NCBI GenBank assembly: GCA_003149345.1
Contig: QFWI01000016.1
Location: forward strand, 348,880-412,879
Origin: Vampirovibrio chlorellavorus
GTDB taxonomy: Bacteria; Cyanobacteriota; Vampirovibrionia; Vampirovibrionales; Vampirovibrionaceae
Reading direction: 5' to 3'
DNA length: 64,000 nt
Both the position numbers and the translations under genes were made by a program. Shown piece by piece: positions 52,841-61,237 of the stretch; within the stretch, counting starts at the first letter, position 1; each line of letters opens with the position of its first letter. The notes under the pieces were generated by a model that did no database searches, had not been told where the DNA came from, and saw only the letters and a list, made by a program, of their open reading frames with translations.

Positions 52841-53482
52841 TTATTGGGCGCTGCCGCTCACCACCACGCACAAGGGCTGTTTCTTACTGATTCCACCGGT
52901 TTGCGGCATGGTGATGAAATCGCAAGGGTTGTAACCTTGATCGGCTAGTTTTTTGGCCAGGCTTTGCAATGTTTCCAGCGGCAATTGCGGGGTGCGGGAG
53001 AGGATCCAGCCGTACTTGCGGGTGGGGTGGCCAATCAGGGCCGTGCTGTAATCGTCAGCCAAATCGATAATCCAGTAATCGCCAGAAGCCCAGAACTGCC
53101 AGCCAAACAGGGGCAAGTTCAGGAAGCTGACTTTGAGTTTGGCGTTGGTTTTGGGATCGGTCACACGGGCCAGGCCCGTGGCGCTTTGCCGCTTGCCGTT
53201 GCTCAGTTGGCAACTGTTGAAAACCGAGACCTCGCCAGTGGCCAGCCGGGTGTATTCGGCGGTGGTGTCGCCCACGCACTTGCGCTCAAAAAACATGGGG
53301 ATGGCCGCGATTTCGTGCCACTTGCCGGTGTATTTTTCCAGATCCACTTGGGCGACGGTGGTGGGTGGTGCCGGGGCCTTGGCCATGGCGGGCAGCGAAT
53401 TCCCCAAGAAGAGCCCGTTGATCAGTCCCAGGAAAGTCAGTCCTAATCCGAATAAGGTGGTGTGACAAACCCGTTTTTTCAT
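52841..53482 (-). CDS. Secreted lipocalin (Blc-like), copy 2
   Basis: This 213-residue paralogue of the preceding entry has a signal peptide (GLGLTFLGLINGLFLG...AMA), GxW motif in LEKYTGKWHEIAAIPMFFER, CVGDTTAEYTRL, YWIIDLADDYSTALIG, YGWILSRTPQLPLETLQ and DQGYNPCDF. The two copies share order and Cys positions but have clearly diverged, so this is an old tandem duplication rather than a recent one. AAGGAG five bases before the ATG gives a strong start. Together they suggest a role in envelope lipid transport or repair. Confidence 0.9.
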   Translation of the reverse strand: MKKRVCHTTLFGLGLTFLGLINGLFLGNSLPAMAKAPAPPTTVAQVDLEKYTGKWHEIAAIPMFFERKCVGDTTAEYTRLATGEVSVFNSCQLSNGKRQSATGLARVTDPKTNAKLKVSFLNLPLFGWQFWASGDYWIIDLADDYSTALIGHPTRKYGWILSRTPQLPLETLQSLAKKLADQGYNPCDFITMPQTGGISKKQPLCVVVSGSAQ

Positions 53483-53939
53483 ATCGGCTCCTTTGTTGTT
53501 ACTGATAGCCCTTTTGATAGCTTTATTGAAGGGAAAAGGCAGTCCACAAGCAATTGACCAGCCGGTCTATATATCCGTTGTGGCTGTGAGGTTTCTGCGG
53601 CGTGGCAGTGGTGAGGCCAGGGGGTTATGACACGATTGGCCGAGGTCGCTCGAAGGGAATCCGCCAGAGGCGCCATATCGCAAATCAATCGGTTTATTGG
53701 CCGACTTTCGGGTGACAAGGTTGGGCTTCATCCTGTACAATATGAGTATCATCAGTTTCAAGGGGATGTGAAAGACATCGGGCTTCAGGGGCGAAGCGCA
53801 TGGAAAGGCGCTGTTTGCCAGAAAATTTTAACCAAACGGAGTTTTTTGTTTCCAGAACCTTTTCAAAGACCATAACGACACCAAGAAACCAACGAAAATA
53901 AAAGAAAGAAAAGAAATAAAGGAATGAGGAGGTGCACTC
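53483..53939. other. Intergenic region with promoter and long leader
   Basis: About 460 bases between the divergent lipocalin gene and a tiny membrane-peptide gene. It contains a good promoter (53712-53741) and then about 190 bases of leader, including GCGC-atggaaag-GCGC and a long purine-rich run just before the ribosome-binding site. A longer rightward frame (53627-53875) has no ribosome-binding site and is not called. Confidence 0.4.
53712..53741 (+). promoter_or_regulatory. Sigma-70-type promoter for the 31-residue peptide gene
   Basis: The -35 hexamer GTGACA (53712-53717) is separated by 18 bases from the -10 hexamer TACAAT (53736-53741). The predicted transcription start near 53748 leaves a leader of about 190 bases before the peptide start at 53940. 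Confidence 0.55.
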
Positions 53940-54035
53940 ATGGATGTTTATGTGGCTGCCTTGATCGTGACTGGATCATCAATCGTTTGTGGCATGTTCC
54001 TGGTGAATAAAAGCGCTAAATTGCCGCATTCCTAA
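53940..54035 (+). CDS. 31-residue single-helix membrane peptide
   Basis: The ATG at 53940 is preceded by AGGAGG at seven bases, one of the best ribosome-binding sites in the window. The peptide is M-D-V-Y then a hydrophobic helix (VAALIVTGSSIVCGMFLV) and a basic tail N-K-S-A-K-L-P-H-S, which by the positive-inside rule puts the C terminus in the cytoplasm. It has its own promoter upstream and a hairpin downstream (54084-54119), so it looks like a separate transcription unit. Possible roles are a regulator of a membrane enzyme or a toxin-like peptide; no antisense RNA was identified. The function is not known. Confidence 0.6.
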   Translation: MDVYVAALIVTGSSIVCGMFLVNKSAKLPHS

Positions 54036-54083
54036 TTCAACTTTTCTACCACCACTTTCCATTAACACTTTGACTAACCGGAG

Positions 54084-54119
54084 TAACAGCGTGCCTTGTG
54101 CCGACAGGGGGCGCTGTTA
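54084..54119 (+). terminator. Hairpin downstream of the small peptide gene
   Basis: TAACAGCG (54084-54091) pairs with CGCTGTTA (54112-54119) around a 20-base loop and is followed by TTCTGTT. The U tract is weak, so termination is likely but not certain. Confidence 0.5.
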
Positions 54120-54275
54120 TTCTGTTGAGGGCCTAAAGCAGTTGACATTTTTATAGGGGTAAACATGAGGGGTCGGGCCACTGGGCTGTGGGTGGCAATT
54201 TGGGGCGATTTTGTTTTTTATTGGTATGTTTCGTGCCGGTAAACTTCAAAAGCCCCGAAAGCCTCCTGTTCCTTC

Positions 54276-55712
54276 ATGTTGTTCAACAGCTTGACCTACA
54301 TTATTTTTCTTGCCGTGGTGGCCTGCCTATATTGGAACCTGCCCGCTCGTTTTCGGGTGCCCTTGTTGCTGCTAGCCAGTTATGGCTTTTATATGAGCTG
54401 GAGCCCTCCGCATGGCTTGATTTACGGCCCGCTGATTTTTGCGGACTCCCTGTACTTTTATGGCCTGAGTGTGGCTATGGTGCGTTGGCCCCGCTTTAAA
54501 AAGCACTTGTTGATTTTCGGCGTGACTACCGAGTTATTGCTGTTGGCCTACTTTAAATACGCCAACTTCTTTGCTCAAACCACCGAGCAAATTTTGCGGT
54601 GGCTGCACCTGCCCGCCGCCCATCATCAGTTTGATATCTTCTTGCCCCTGGCCATTTCCTTTACCAACTTTGTGCTGATTAGCTACCTGATGGACGTGTA
54701 CCGGGGTAAGGAAACACCCGATTCGTCCTTCGTGCGCTTTGCCACTTATGTGGCCTTTTTTCCTCACCTGATTGCCGGGCCCATCGTGCGGGCCAGCGAA
54801 TTGCTGCGCCAGTTTGATGACAATCCCCGTTTCGACAAAGCCCGCCTGATTCAGGGAATTCATCGTTTTTGCACCGGTTTTTTCCTCAAGGTATTTATCG
54901 CCGATGTGATTGCTGTGTATGTCGATTACATTTTCGGGCATCCTGGCTTTCAAGCCTTCAATACCGCCTGGATTGCCTTGTATGGGTTCAGCGTGCAGTT
55001 GTTCTGCGATTTTTTCGGTTACACCCTGATGGCCCAGGGATCGGCGCTGGTATTGGGTTATACCTTGCCGGAGAACTTCAACGCCCCCTACTTTGCCAAG
55101 AACATGTCGGAATTCTGGCAGCGCTGGCACATTTCCCTGTCTCGCTGGCTGCGAGATTATCTGTATATTCCCTTAGGGGGTAATCGGCATGGCAAGTTTA
55201 ATACCTACCGCAACCTGTTTATTACTATGGGGCTGGGTGGTTTGTGGCACGGGGCCAGCTGGAATTTTGTGATCTGGGGCCTGCTGAACGGCTTGTTTTT
55301 GTGTGTGTACAAAACGGCGGCCCACTTTAGAATCAATCGCTTCATCCCCATGGCGCTAGCGATTATGATTACCTTTCACGCCGTGTGCCTGACCCGGGTC
55401 TTTTTCCGGGCGCCTACCATACAGGAGGCCTGGCATTTTCTGGGAGCCCTGCTCAATCCTTTTCAGTGGCAGCGTATTGCAAGCCCCGCCGGCAGCGTTG
55501 AGGAGGGGCATGCTTTTATGACTCCGGAAACGGCCCTATTGCTGGTACTTTTGTTTTTTGTGGGACACGCCCTGATTCGATACTACCGACCCCGCCTGAC
55601 CCACCCCCTGTGGCAAGAGGCTTCCATTGCCGCCGCCTACGGGATTTTTCTCTACTGCCTGCTCACCCTGGGGGGCAATTCCTCCCAGCAGTTTATTTAC
55701 TTTCAATTTTAG
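54276..55712 (+). CDS. MBOAT family O-acyltransferase (AlgI/DltB-like)
   Basis: This is a 478-residue multi-pass membrane protein starting MLFNSLTYIIFLAVV, the usual AlgI-type opening. Family motifs include FPHLIAGPIVRASEL, the WQRWHISLSRWLRDYLYIPL block and LWHGASWNFVIWG, where the His is the conserved MBOAT active-site residue. These enzymes pass acyl groups (often acetyl) across the membrane to extracytoplasmic polysaccharide or teichoic acid acceptors. The following gene starts eight bases downstream and encodes a likely SGNH partner, as in alginate or Dlt systems. A 25-codon frame (54165-54242) upstream could be a leader peptide but is not called. Confidence 0.93.
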   Translation: MLFNSLTYIIFLAVVACLYWNLPARFRVPLLLLASYGFYMSWSPPHGLIYGPLIFADSLYFYGLSVAMVRWPRFKKHLLIFGVTTELLLLAYFKYANFFAQTTEQILRWLHLPAAHHQFDIFLPLAISFTNFVLISYLMDVYRGKETPDSSFVRFATYVAFFPHLIAGPIVRASELLRQFDDNPRFDKARLIQGIHRFCTGFFLKVFIADVIAVYVDYIFGHPGFQAFNTAWIALYGFSVQLFCDFFGYTLMAQGSALVLGYTLPENFNAPYFAKNMSEFWQRWHISLSRWLRDYLYIPLGGNRHGKFNTYRNLFITMGLGGLWHGASWNFVIWGLLNGLFLCVYKTAAHFRINRFIPMALAIMITFHAVCLTRVFFRAPTIQEAWHFLGALLNPFQWQRIASPAGSVEEGHAFMTPETALLLVLLFFVGHALIRYYRPRLTHPLWQEASIAAAYGIFLYCLLTLGGNSSQQFIYFQF

Positions 55713-55719
55713 GGTGTTG

Positions 55720-56976
55720 ATGATGAGTCGCCCCAAAACCAGCCCCTTGCCCGCCTCCAAAGCTCAGAAGCATCCTGCCCTCCGACATCCTGAGCGCCGT
55801 TGGCGTCCTGTGGTGTTGGGGGTGGTGGGCTTTGTACTGCTCAATTTGCTGTTAACCTTGCTGGTGACCCTTTCGCCCCTCAATCAGCGTTTTAATTTCA
55901 AGTACGGTAATTTTTTACCGGCCAAGTTGCAAATGCTGAAAGCCTACGGCCCATCCTCAGTGAACGTGCTGTTTCTGGGTACCTCCCAAACCAACAACGG
56001 CTTCATTCCGGCTTTGTTTGACGCCCGGCTGGGCCCTGGCGTGAAGAGCTTTAACCTGGGTCTGCCCAATAACCGCTACGATATTATGTTGGCTGCCCTT
56101 CAATTGTATCAACGACGCTATGGCAAGCCTCAACTGGTGTTGCTGGAACTCAGCCCCTCTATTCAGGAGAAAGACTCCCGCTACTATTATTTACCGGCCC
56201 TGTATTATCGAACCCTCATTGAACAGGAACCGGCCCAAGCGTTCGCCTATCTCTCCAACCCCTTGGTGTCGGACAGCGTGAAGCGGGAGTTGCTTGCCTC
56301 GGCCTTCAGCAGTTTGCGGCAGTACCGCAATACGTTTTCTCCGGTGAATGTGCTGAATAAAGCCGGGAGTAAGCTGCAACAGCTTACGCAGGGTTTGCCG
56401 GTGCTGGCCAATGCTTCCTCGGCCATGGCGGAAGCGCCTTCGGTTTCCGCCCTAGATGATTCTGCCGTCCACGATTCTGACTTAGACAATTCTGGAGAGG
56501 CTTTAAACGCCTCGCTGCCAGCTTGGGTAACGGATGAAATGCTGGCGGGAGGCTGGTATCCCAAGGCCCAAAGCGTTCATATGAAAACCCGGCAAGGCGT
56601 TGCTCAAAGTGTGGTAGAAGCCCGCAAATACTACATTGACGCTCAGACTTCGGTGAATTTTGATAAACTGAGGGCTTTGCTGGCCTATTGCAAAGCGCAG
56701 GGCATTCCCGTGGCCCTGGTCACTTGGCCCAACCATCCGGCTTTTGTCCGGGCATTTCATGCTTCTTCGCTAGCTCCTGCCTATCAACAGGGGGTAGCCG
56801 CTCTTCTGCGGGAAACCCCTGTCCTTTGGGTGGACTTGAACCGACAGGTACCAGAGGCGTCTGACGCTCTGGAGGCGGATTTTTTTGCCGATCCTCGGCA
56901 TTTGACGCCGGAAGGGGCTCGATGGTTCTCTCAAACCTTGGCCGAACGTTTGGCGGGAGGAACCCGAAACGATTGA
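55720..56976 (+). CDS. SGNH/AlgJ-like O-acetylation partner protein
   Basis: This 418-residue protein is anchored by one N-terminal helix (VVLGVVGFVLLNLLLTLLVT). The extracytoplasmic part has the SGNH-type serine block LFLGTSQTNNGF (G-x-S), ALVTWPNHPAF in the middle and the C-terminal D-x-x-H motif in ADPRHLTPEGARWF, which together give a plausible Ser-His-Asp triad. Proteins of this layout (AlgJ/AlgX, DltD-like) finish the acyl transfer started by an MBOAT partner. It begins eight bases after the MBOAT stop, so the two are one operon. The ATG at 55720 (or 55723) was used; a longer upstream frame is inside the MBOAT gene. Confidence 0.8.
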   Translation: MMSRPKTSPLPASKAQKHPALRHPERRWRPVVLGVVGFVLLNLLLTLLVTLSPLNQRFNFKYGNFLPAKLQMLKAYGPSSVNVLFLGTSQTNNGFIPALFDARLGPGVKSFNLGLPNNRYDIMLAALQLYQRRYGKPQLVLLELSPSIQEKDSRYYYLPALYYRTLIEQEPAQAFAYLSNPLVSDSVKRELLASAFSSLRQYRNTFSPVNVLNKAGSKLQQLTQGLPVLANASSAMAEAPSVSALDDSAVHDSDLDNSGEALNASLPAWVTDEMLAGGWYPKAQSVHMKTRQGVAQSVVEARKYYIDAQTSVNFDKLRALLAYCKAQGIPVALVTWPNHPAFVRAFHASSLAPAYQQGVAALLRETPVLWVDLNRQVPEASDALEADFFADPRHLTPEGARWFSQTLAERLAGGTRND

Positions 56977-57154
56977 GCAAGCGTTTTGGCGAGTGCAATG
57001 CTGGCGTTGCGGATTCTCGTTTGATCATTTGAGACCCTTTGTGGAATACTACTGCCAACTAAAGTGTTCAGTTTACACCATCATTTTTTCACCCTCACCT
57101 CACTCACCACGCATTTTTTCAGCAAAAACCAGATAGATAGAAGGACGTTCGGCA

Positions 57155-58447
57155 ATGGCAGCTCCCTCGGTTCCGCATGTAGTCATCGTTGGCGGCGGCT
57201 TCGGCGGCTTGTATACGGCTCAGGCTTTGGGTAATAAGCCTGTCAAAGTCACCTTGATCGATAAGCGCAATTTTCACCTGTTCCAACCCCTGCTTTACCA
57301 AATTGCCACGGGTAGCCTGTCGCCCGGCGACATTGCTTCCCCATTGCGCACTGTGGTGAAAAAGTTTTCCAACATTCAGGTCATTATGGACGAAGTGCTG
57401 GACATCGATCCGCAGGCCAAAACCCTGAAACTGAAGCACAACGCTGAAGGTGTCAGCTACGACATGCTGGTGCTGGCCACCGGTGGAATGACCCACTACT
57501 TTGGCAACGACGCCTGGGCTCAGCACACCCAGAGTCTGAAAACGGTGGAAGAAGCGCTGGATATGCGCCGTAAGGTCTTTATGGCCTTTGAAAAGGCCGA
57601 GCAAGAGCCGGATCCCAAAAAGCGGGAAGCCTTGATGAACTTTGTCATTGTGGGTGGCGGCCCCACCGGGGTGGAGCTGGCTGGAGCCCTGGCCGAGTTG
57701 TCCCGCTTCAGCATGCCCTCTGACTTCAAGAACATTGATTGCCGCCGGGCCAACATTATACTGGTTGAAATGGGGCCTCGGGTGCTGGCCGCTTACCCGG
57801 AGGATCTGTCCCAAAAGGCCGGGGAGACCTTGGAGCGCTTGGGAGTCACCCTTCGCACCGGCACCTCGGTCACGGACATTCAGCAGGGCATGATTACCTT
57901 GTCCGCGCAAGGCAAAACCGAGCATATTCCGGCGGAAACCATTCTGTGGGCTGCTGGGGTGAAGGCCTCTCCCCTGGGGCAGTTGTTGTGCGAAAAAACC
58001 GGTTGCGAGCTGGATCGTGGCGGGCGGGTGATGGTGGAAGCCGACTTGTCTGTTCCCAAGCACCCGGAAATTTTTATCGTGGGCGATTTGGCCAATTACG
58101 CGCACACCCCGGACAAACGACCCTTGCCGGGCGTAGCGCCGGTGGCCATGCAACAGGGGCGCTACTTGGCCCAGTCCATTTTGAAACGGCTCAAAGGAGA
58201 GACCGTTCAGCCGTTTAAATATCTGAATAAAGGCAATTTGGCCGTTATTGGCATTAACGAAGCGGTAGCCGACCTGCACAAGGTTCATCTCAGTGGTTTC
58301 CCGGCCTGGTTTATCTGGGCGTTTGTGCATGTGATGTACCTGGTGGAGTTTGATAACAAGGTGCTTGTGATGTTGCAGTGGCTATGGGCTTTCTTTACCC
58401 GACGCCATAGCGCTCGCCTGATTACCGGTAAGGGCTCCTACGATTAA
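57155..58447 (+). CDS. ndh: Type II NADH dehydrogenase (NDH-2)
   Basis: This 430-residue flavoprotein opens with VVIVGGGFGGLYTAQALG, a GxGxxG FAD site. A second Rossmann motif FVIVGGGPTGVELAGAL binds NAD(P)H; IFIVGDLANY is the C-terminal FAD motif, and AVAMQQGRY-like sequence (VAMQQGRYLAQSIL) follows. The C terminus has amphipathic/hydrophobic helices (AWFIWAFVHVMYLVEF) that bind the membrane. NDH-2 oxidises NADH and reduces quinone without proton pumping. AAGGA lies eight bases before the ATG. A TTGATC/AATACT promoter pair is visible near 57021-57050. Confidence 0.93.
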   Translation: MAAPSVPHVVIVGGGFGGLYTAQALGNKPVKVTLIDKRNFHLFQPLLYQIATGSLSPGDIASPLRTVVKKFSNIQVIMDEVLDIDPQAKTLKLKHNAEGVSYDMLVLATGGMTHYFGNDAWAQHTQSLKTVEEALDMRRKVFMAFEKAEQEPDPKKREALMNFVIVGGGPTGVELAGALAELSRFSMPSDFKNIDCRRANIILVEMGPRVLAAYPEDLSQKAGETLERLGVTLRTGTSVTDIQQGMITLSAQGKTEHIPAETILWAAGVKASPLGQLLCEKTGCELDRGGRVMVEADLSVPKHPEIFIVGDLANYAHTPDKRPLPGVAPVAMQQGRYLAQSILKRLKGETVQPFKYLNKGNLAVIGINEAVADLHKVHLSGFPAWFIWAFVHVMYLVEFDNKVLVMLQWLWAFFTRRHSARLITGKGSYD

Positions 58448-58792
58448 TTGCCGCAGGTAATTCCCGCAATCATCACGGGCAAGGCTGCCTTCCCCACCGG
58501 TTTTTAAAACCGCTTGCTGAATAACCCGTTCCGCAGGGACGGGCGGTTGAGTCACCGTGGCCAAGGTCGCCCAGCTCGAATTTTTAACTGGCTGTATTTC
58601 AATCGGGACAAGCAAGCGCGAAGGGTTATGCGGAGCGCCTTTGGTGTGGTTCGCTGGCGCTTTTTGCTACCGGTTTTCTCTGCCGGCTTTTCATTGCTCC
58701 AGAGTGTAGTAGCCCTTAGGCTAATGGCATGCGATTCTGGGGAAGGAGTAAGCTATAATCTGTTAGATTAGGTAATCAAGCTGGAAAAGCGT
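58448..58792. other. Intergenic region before the histidine kinase
   Basis: About 345 bases with no gene recognised. A perfect TATAAT box at 58754-58759 lies 34 bases before the kinase ATG, with no good -35 element; it may need an activator. Nothing else is apparent. Confidence 0.3.
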
Positions 58793-60787
58793 ATGGGGTT
58801 CCTCAAAAGGCTCATCAAGGAAAAAGAGCTGACCTTGCTCTTGCTGACCGGACTGGCCGTGATTGTGCTGATGGACGTCCTGTTGGTGGAGGGGTTTCGT
58901 AAGGATCAGCGTAATCGCCAGATTCTGGACGCCGAGCGCTTGCAGGCCAAGGTGGAATCCTCTCTGGAAGAGCATGTGACTGCTTTAATCGCCTTGAAAG
59001 TCGTTTACCAGAACTTTACCGATATTACCCACTACGACTTTCAGCAGTACGGCAAATCCATTACCTCCACCTTGGGGGGCTTTCAGCGCCTGTTGTATAT
59101 TGACCCCTCTCTGACGATTCGGCAAGTGTATCCGCTGACGCCTGAAAATGCAGGGCTGTACAACTATTCCCTGTTAAAGCAGGGGCCCATGACCCGGGCC
59201 CTGCTGAACGCCAAGAATTCCCAGAGCCCCTCCACTTCCCGGTTGATTCCTTTCCTGAATCATCCCAAAAGCTTTTGGGCTTTTATTCCCATTTATCGCA
59301 ACAATGCCCGGCACGATTTTTTAGGCTTTGCCGCCGGGGAAATCGCTATGGAAAAAGTCTTTCAGCCTTTGGCTCCTTCGTTTTCCGAGTATCAGATCCA
59401 GTTAATTGATCCGGCCAACGTAAAGTTGTTTGAGCATGTGACTATTAATGCCGCCGCCAACAAGCGTATCTACACCTCCAAGTTTAATTTGCTGGGGCAA
59501 GCCTGGCGGCTTCAGTTGAACCCGCTGAATCCCCCCACGGAAACCTTGTTATTTCAACGAGGCAGCTTATGGGTGGGGGGGCTGATGATTCTTTTCCTGC
59601 TGGGCTTGGTGATTATGGGCTCCAAGCGGCACAAGTTTGAGCTGGAAGAGGCCCAGAAGCAGTTTGAGACGATCGTGGAAGCGTCGCCGGACGGGATTTT
59701 GTTGCTGGATGAGCGGTTGAACCTGCAGATTTCCAACCGGGTCATCCGTGACTGGTTGGGGCAGGATGAGGCTGCCTTGCACGGGCGAAACTTTTTTCAG
59801 CTGTTTGAGTGCCAGTGCCCGAATCTGGGCAAATGCAGCGAACTGTCTCACCTGCTCTGCACCACCACCCAGTTTGCCCAGGACTTGCCGGATGTACTGG
59901 AAACCCAGATCATCAACGCGCCGGAGGCCAGCCCGAAAACCCTGCGATTGAACGCGTCCCGCATTGTGCAGGAAAAAAACGGGAAAAAAGAGCCGGGCTT
60001 TATTTGTGTGTTGGGCGATATTTCCACCAGTAAAGAACTGGAACGGGTGAAGGAAACCTATGTGGCCACCTTGACCCACGACCTGAAAACCCCCTTGTTG
60101 GCCCAGCAAATGGTATTGGAAACCCTGGGGAATGGTACCATTGGCGCCATTAACGAGGAGCAGCGAAAACTGCTGCTGGGCGCCAAGGAAAGTGTGCATG
60201 ACCTGGTGGAGATGGTGAATAGCACTTTGTTGTTCTATAAGCTGGAATCCTCGCATGTAAACTTGCATCGTCAAAAATCGCAGTTGGCAGGGGTGGCCAA
60301 AGAGGTGATGACCCGATTACAGCCTTTGGCTGAGAAGAAAGATGCCCCCTTAGAGCTGGATGCGGCCATGGGTCTGCCGGACGCCTGGATTGACGTGATT
60401 CAGATGAAGCGGGTTTTCCACAATTTGTTGTCCAATGCCATCAGCTACGGACGAAAAGGCGCGCCCATCCGGGTGAGCATTACGGTGGAAGCCCGGGGGG
60501 ATGATGGCGAATGCTTGCTGATTGAGGTCTGCAACGAGGGCAAAGGGATTCCGCCCGAAGAGTTGCCCAAAGTGTTTGACAAGTATTACTCCCTGTCTCG
60601 CAAGTTCAAGCAAATTGGCACTGGACTGGGTTTGTATATATCCCGTCGTATTGTGGAACTGCATGGCGGTAAGCTGTGGGCAACCAGTGAAGTACATAAG
60701 CAAACCCGCTTTTTTATCTCACTGCCTGTGGTACAACAAGTGGAAAAGACCCCCATGCTCAGCCGGGCTAAAAAAATGGCGGGTTAA
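58793..60787 (+). CDS. Membrane sensor histidine kinase with Cys-containing PAS domain
   Basis: This is a 664-residue kinase. Helix 1 (LTLLLLTGLAVIVLMDVLLV) and helix 2 (LWVGGLMILFLLGLVIMG, about 258-275) enclose a CHASE-like sensor domain. A PAS domain (about 290-410) contains C340, C342, C348 and C356 within seventeen residues, as if to bind a metal or sense redox. The HisKA box is ATLTHDLKTPLLAQQ with His429; the ATPase shows N in HNLLSNAISYG, CNEGKGIPPEEL (N-E-G-x-G in place of D-x-G-x-G), and GTGLGLYIS. No response regulator is adjacent, so it is an orphan kinase. The ATG follows GGAAAAG. Confidence 0.9.
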   Translation: MGFLKRLIKEKELTLLLLTGLAVIVLMDVLLVEGFRKDQRNRQILDAERLQAKVESSLEEHVTALIALKVVYQNFTDITHYDFQQYGKSITSTLGGFQRLLYIDPSLTIRQVYPLTPENAGLYNYSLLKQGPMTRALLNAKNSQSPSTSRLIPFLNHPKSFWAFIPIYRNNARHDFLGFAAGEIAMEKVFQPLAPSFSEYQIQLIDPANVKLFEHVTINAAANKRIYTSKFNLLGQAWRLQLNPLNPPTETLLFQRGSLWVGGLMILFLLGLVIMGSKRHKFELEEAQKQFETIVEASPDGILLLDERLNLQISNRVIRDWLGQDEAALHGRNFFQLFECQCPNLGKCSELSHLLCTTTQFAQDLPDVLETQIINAPEASPKTLRLNASRIVQEKNGKKEPGFICVLGDISTSKELERVKETYVATLTHDLKTPLLAQQMVLETLGNGTIGAINEEQRKLLLGAKESVHDLVEMVNSTLLFYKLESSHVNLHRQKSQLAGVAKEVMTRLQPLAEKKDAPLELDAAMGLPDAWIDVIQMKRVFHNLLSNAISYGRKGAPIRVSITVEARGDDGECLLIEVCNEGKGIPPEELPKVFDKYYSLSRKFKQIGTGLGLYISRRIVELHGGKLWATSEVHKQTRFFISLPVVQQVEKTPMLSRAKKMAG

Positions 60788-60828
60788 TCGGTTAAATAGG
60801 ACTTGAATGAAAGGCCCGTAAACCCAAT

Positions 60829-61011
60829 ATGGATTCTTTTTTCTTGTGCGCCTTTTGCTTTCAGAAAAATTCGGTGTTTGTCGATCCATCCGGTGGGGAG
60901 ACTCAGCGCTATGTTGAGGACTGTCAGGTGTGCTGTCAGCCCAACCGGCTTTCCGTGTGGTGGGATGAGTACGAAGAAGCGTACGTGGCGGACAGTGAGC
61001 CGGAGAGTTAG
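60829..61011 (+). CDS. CPXCG-type cysteine-rich small protein (variant)
   Basis: The 60-residue protein matches the pattern of the CPXCG motif-containing Cys-rich family: two N-terminal Cys (C7, C10), FVDPSGGETQRYVEDCQVCC (C32, C35, C36), Q-P-N, then an acidic tail. In that family the first pair is usually C-P-x-C-G; here it reads C-A-F-C-F, so the Pro and Gly are lost though both Cys remain. The fold probably binds zinc. Function in the family is unknown. It lies 42 bases after the kinase gene and before topA. Confidence 0.75.
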   Translation: MDSFFLCAFCFQKNSVFVDPSGGETQRYVEDCQVCCQPNRLSVWWDEYEEAYVADSEPES

Positions 61012-61237
61012 GGGAGCCAGTCCCGCTCATTATTCTTATTATTAAAGGGGCCTGTAGGGTCACGCTTAACAGTGCGTTGGGATTCCACATCTGTGGGCGT
61101 GTCCTATGGTATTTTAAAATTCCGCACGATTTTGGCAAACTCGGGGGGCAGTCTTCCGCCATCGGGTGACTGGCTTCTGCGCCTGTTGAGTTTTGGCCGG
61201 TGTAAGTTTTAGAGATAAGAGTTCTGGATGGTGGAGT

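Noticed and set aside
53627..53875. 82-codon rightward frame upstream of the 31-residue peptide gene
   Set aside because: Its start has no ribosome-binding site and the predicted promoter for the peptide gene lies inside it.
54165..54242. 25-codon frame with AGGGG upstream, before the MBOAT gene
   Set aside because: Too short and Trp/Tyr-rich without clear membrane helix or conservation evidence; could be a leader peptide but nothing else supports it.
57119..58330. 403-codon minus-strand frame opposite ndh
   Set aside because: It is the antisense shadow of a clear NDH-2 gene; the composition (Gly/Gln/His-rich) and lack of domains are typical of such shadows.
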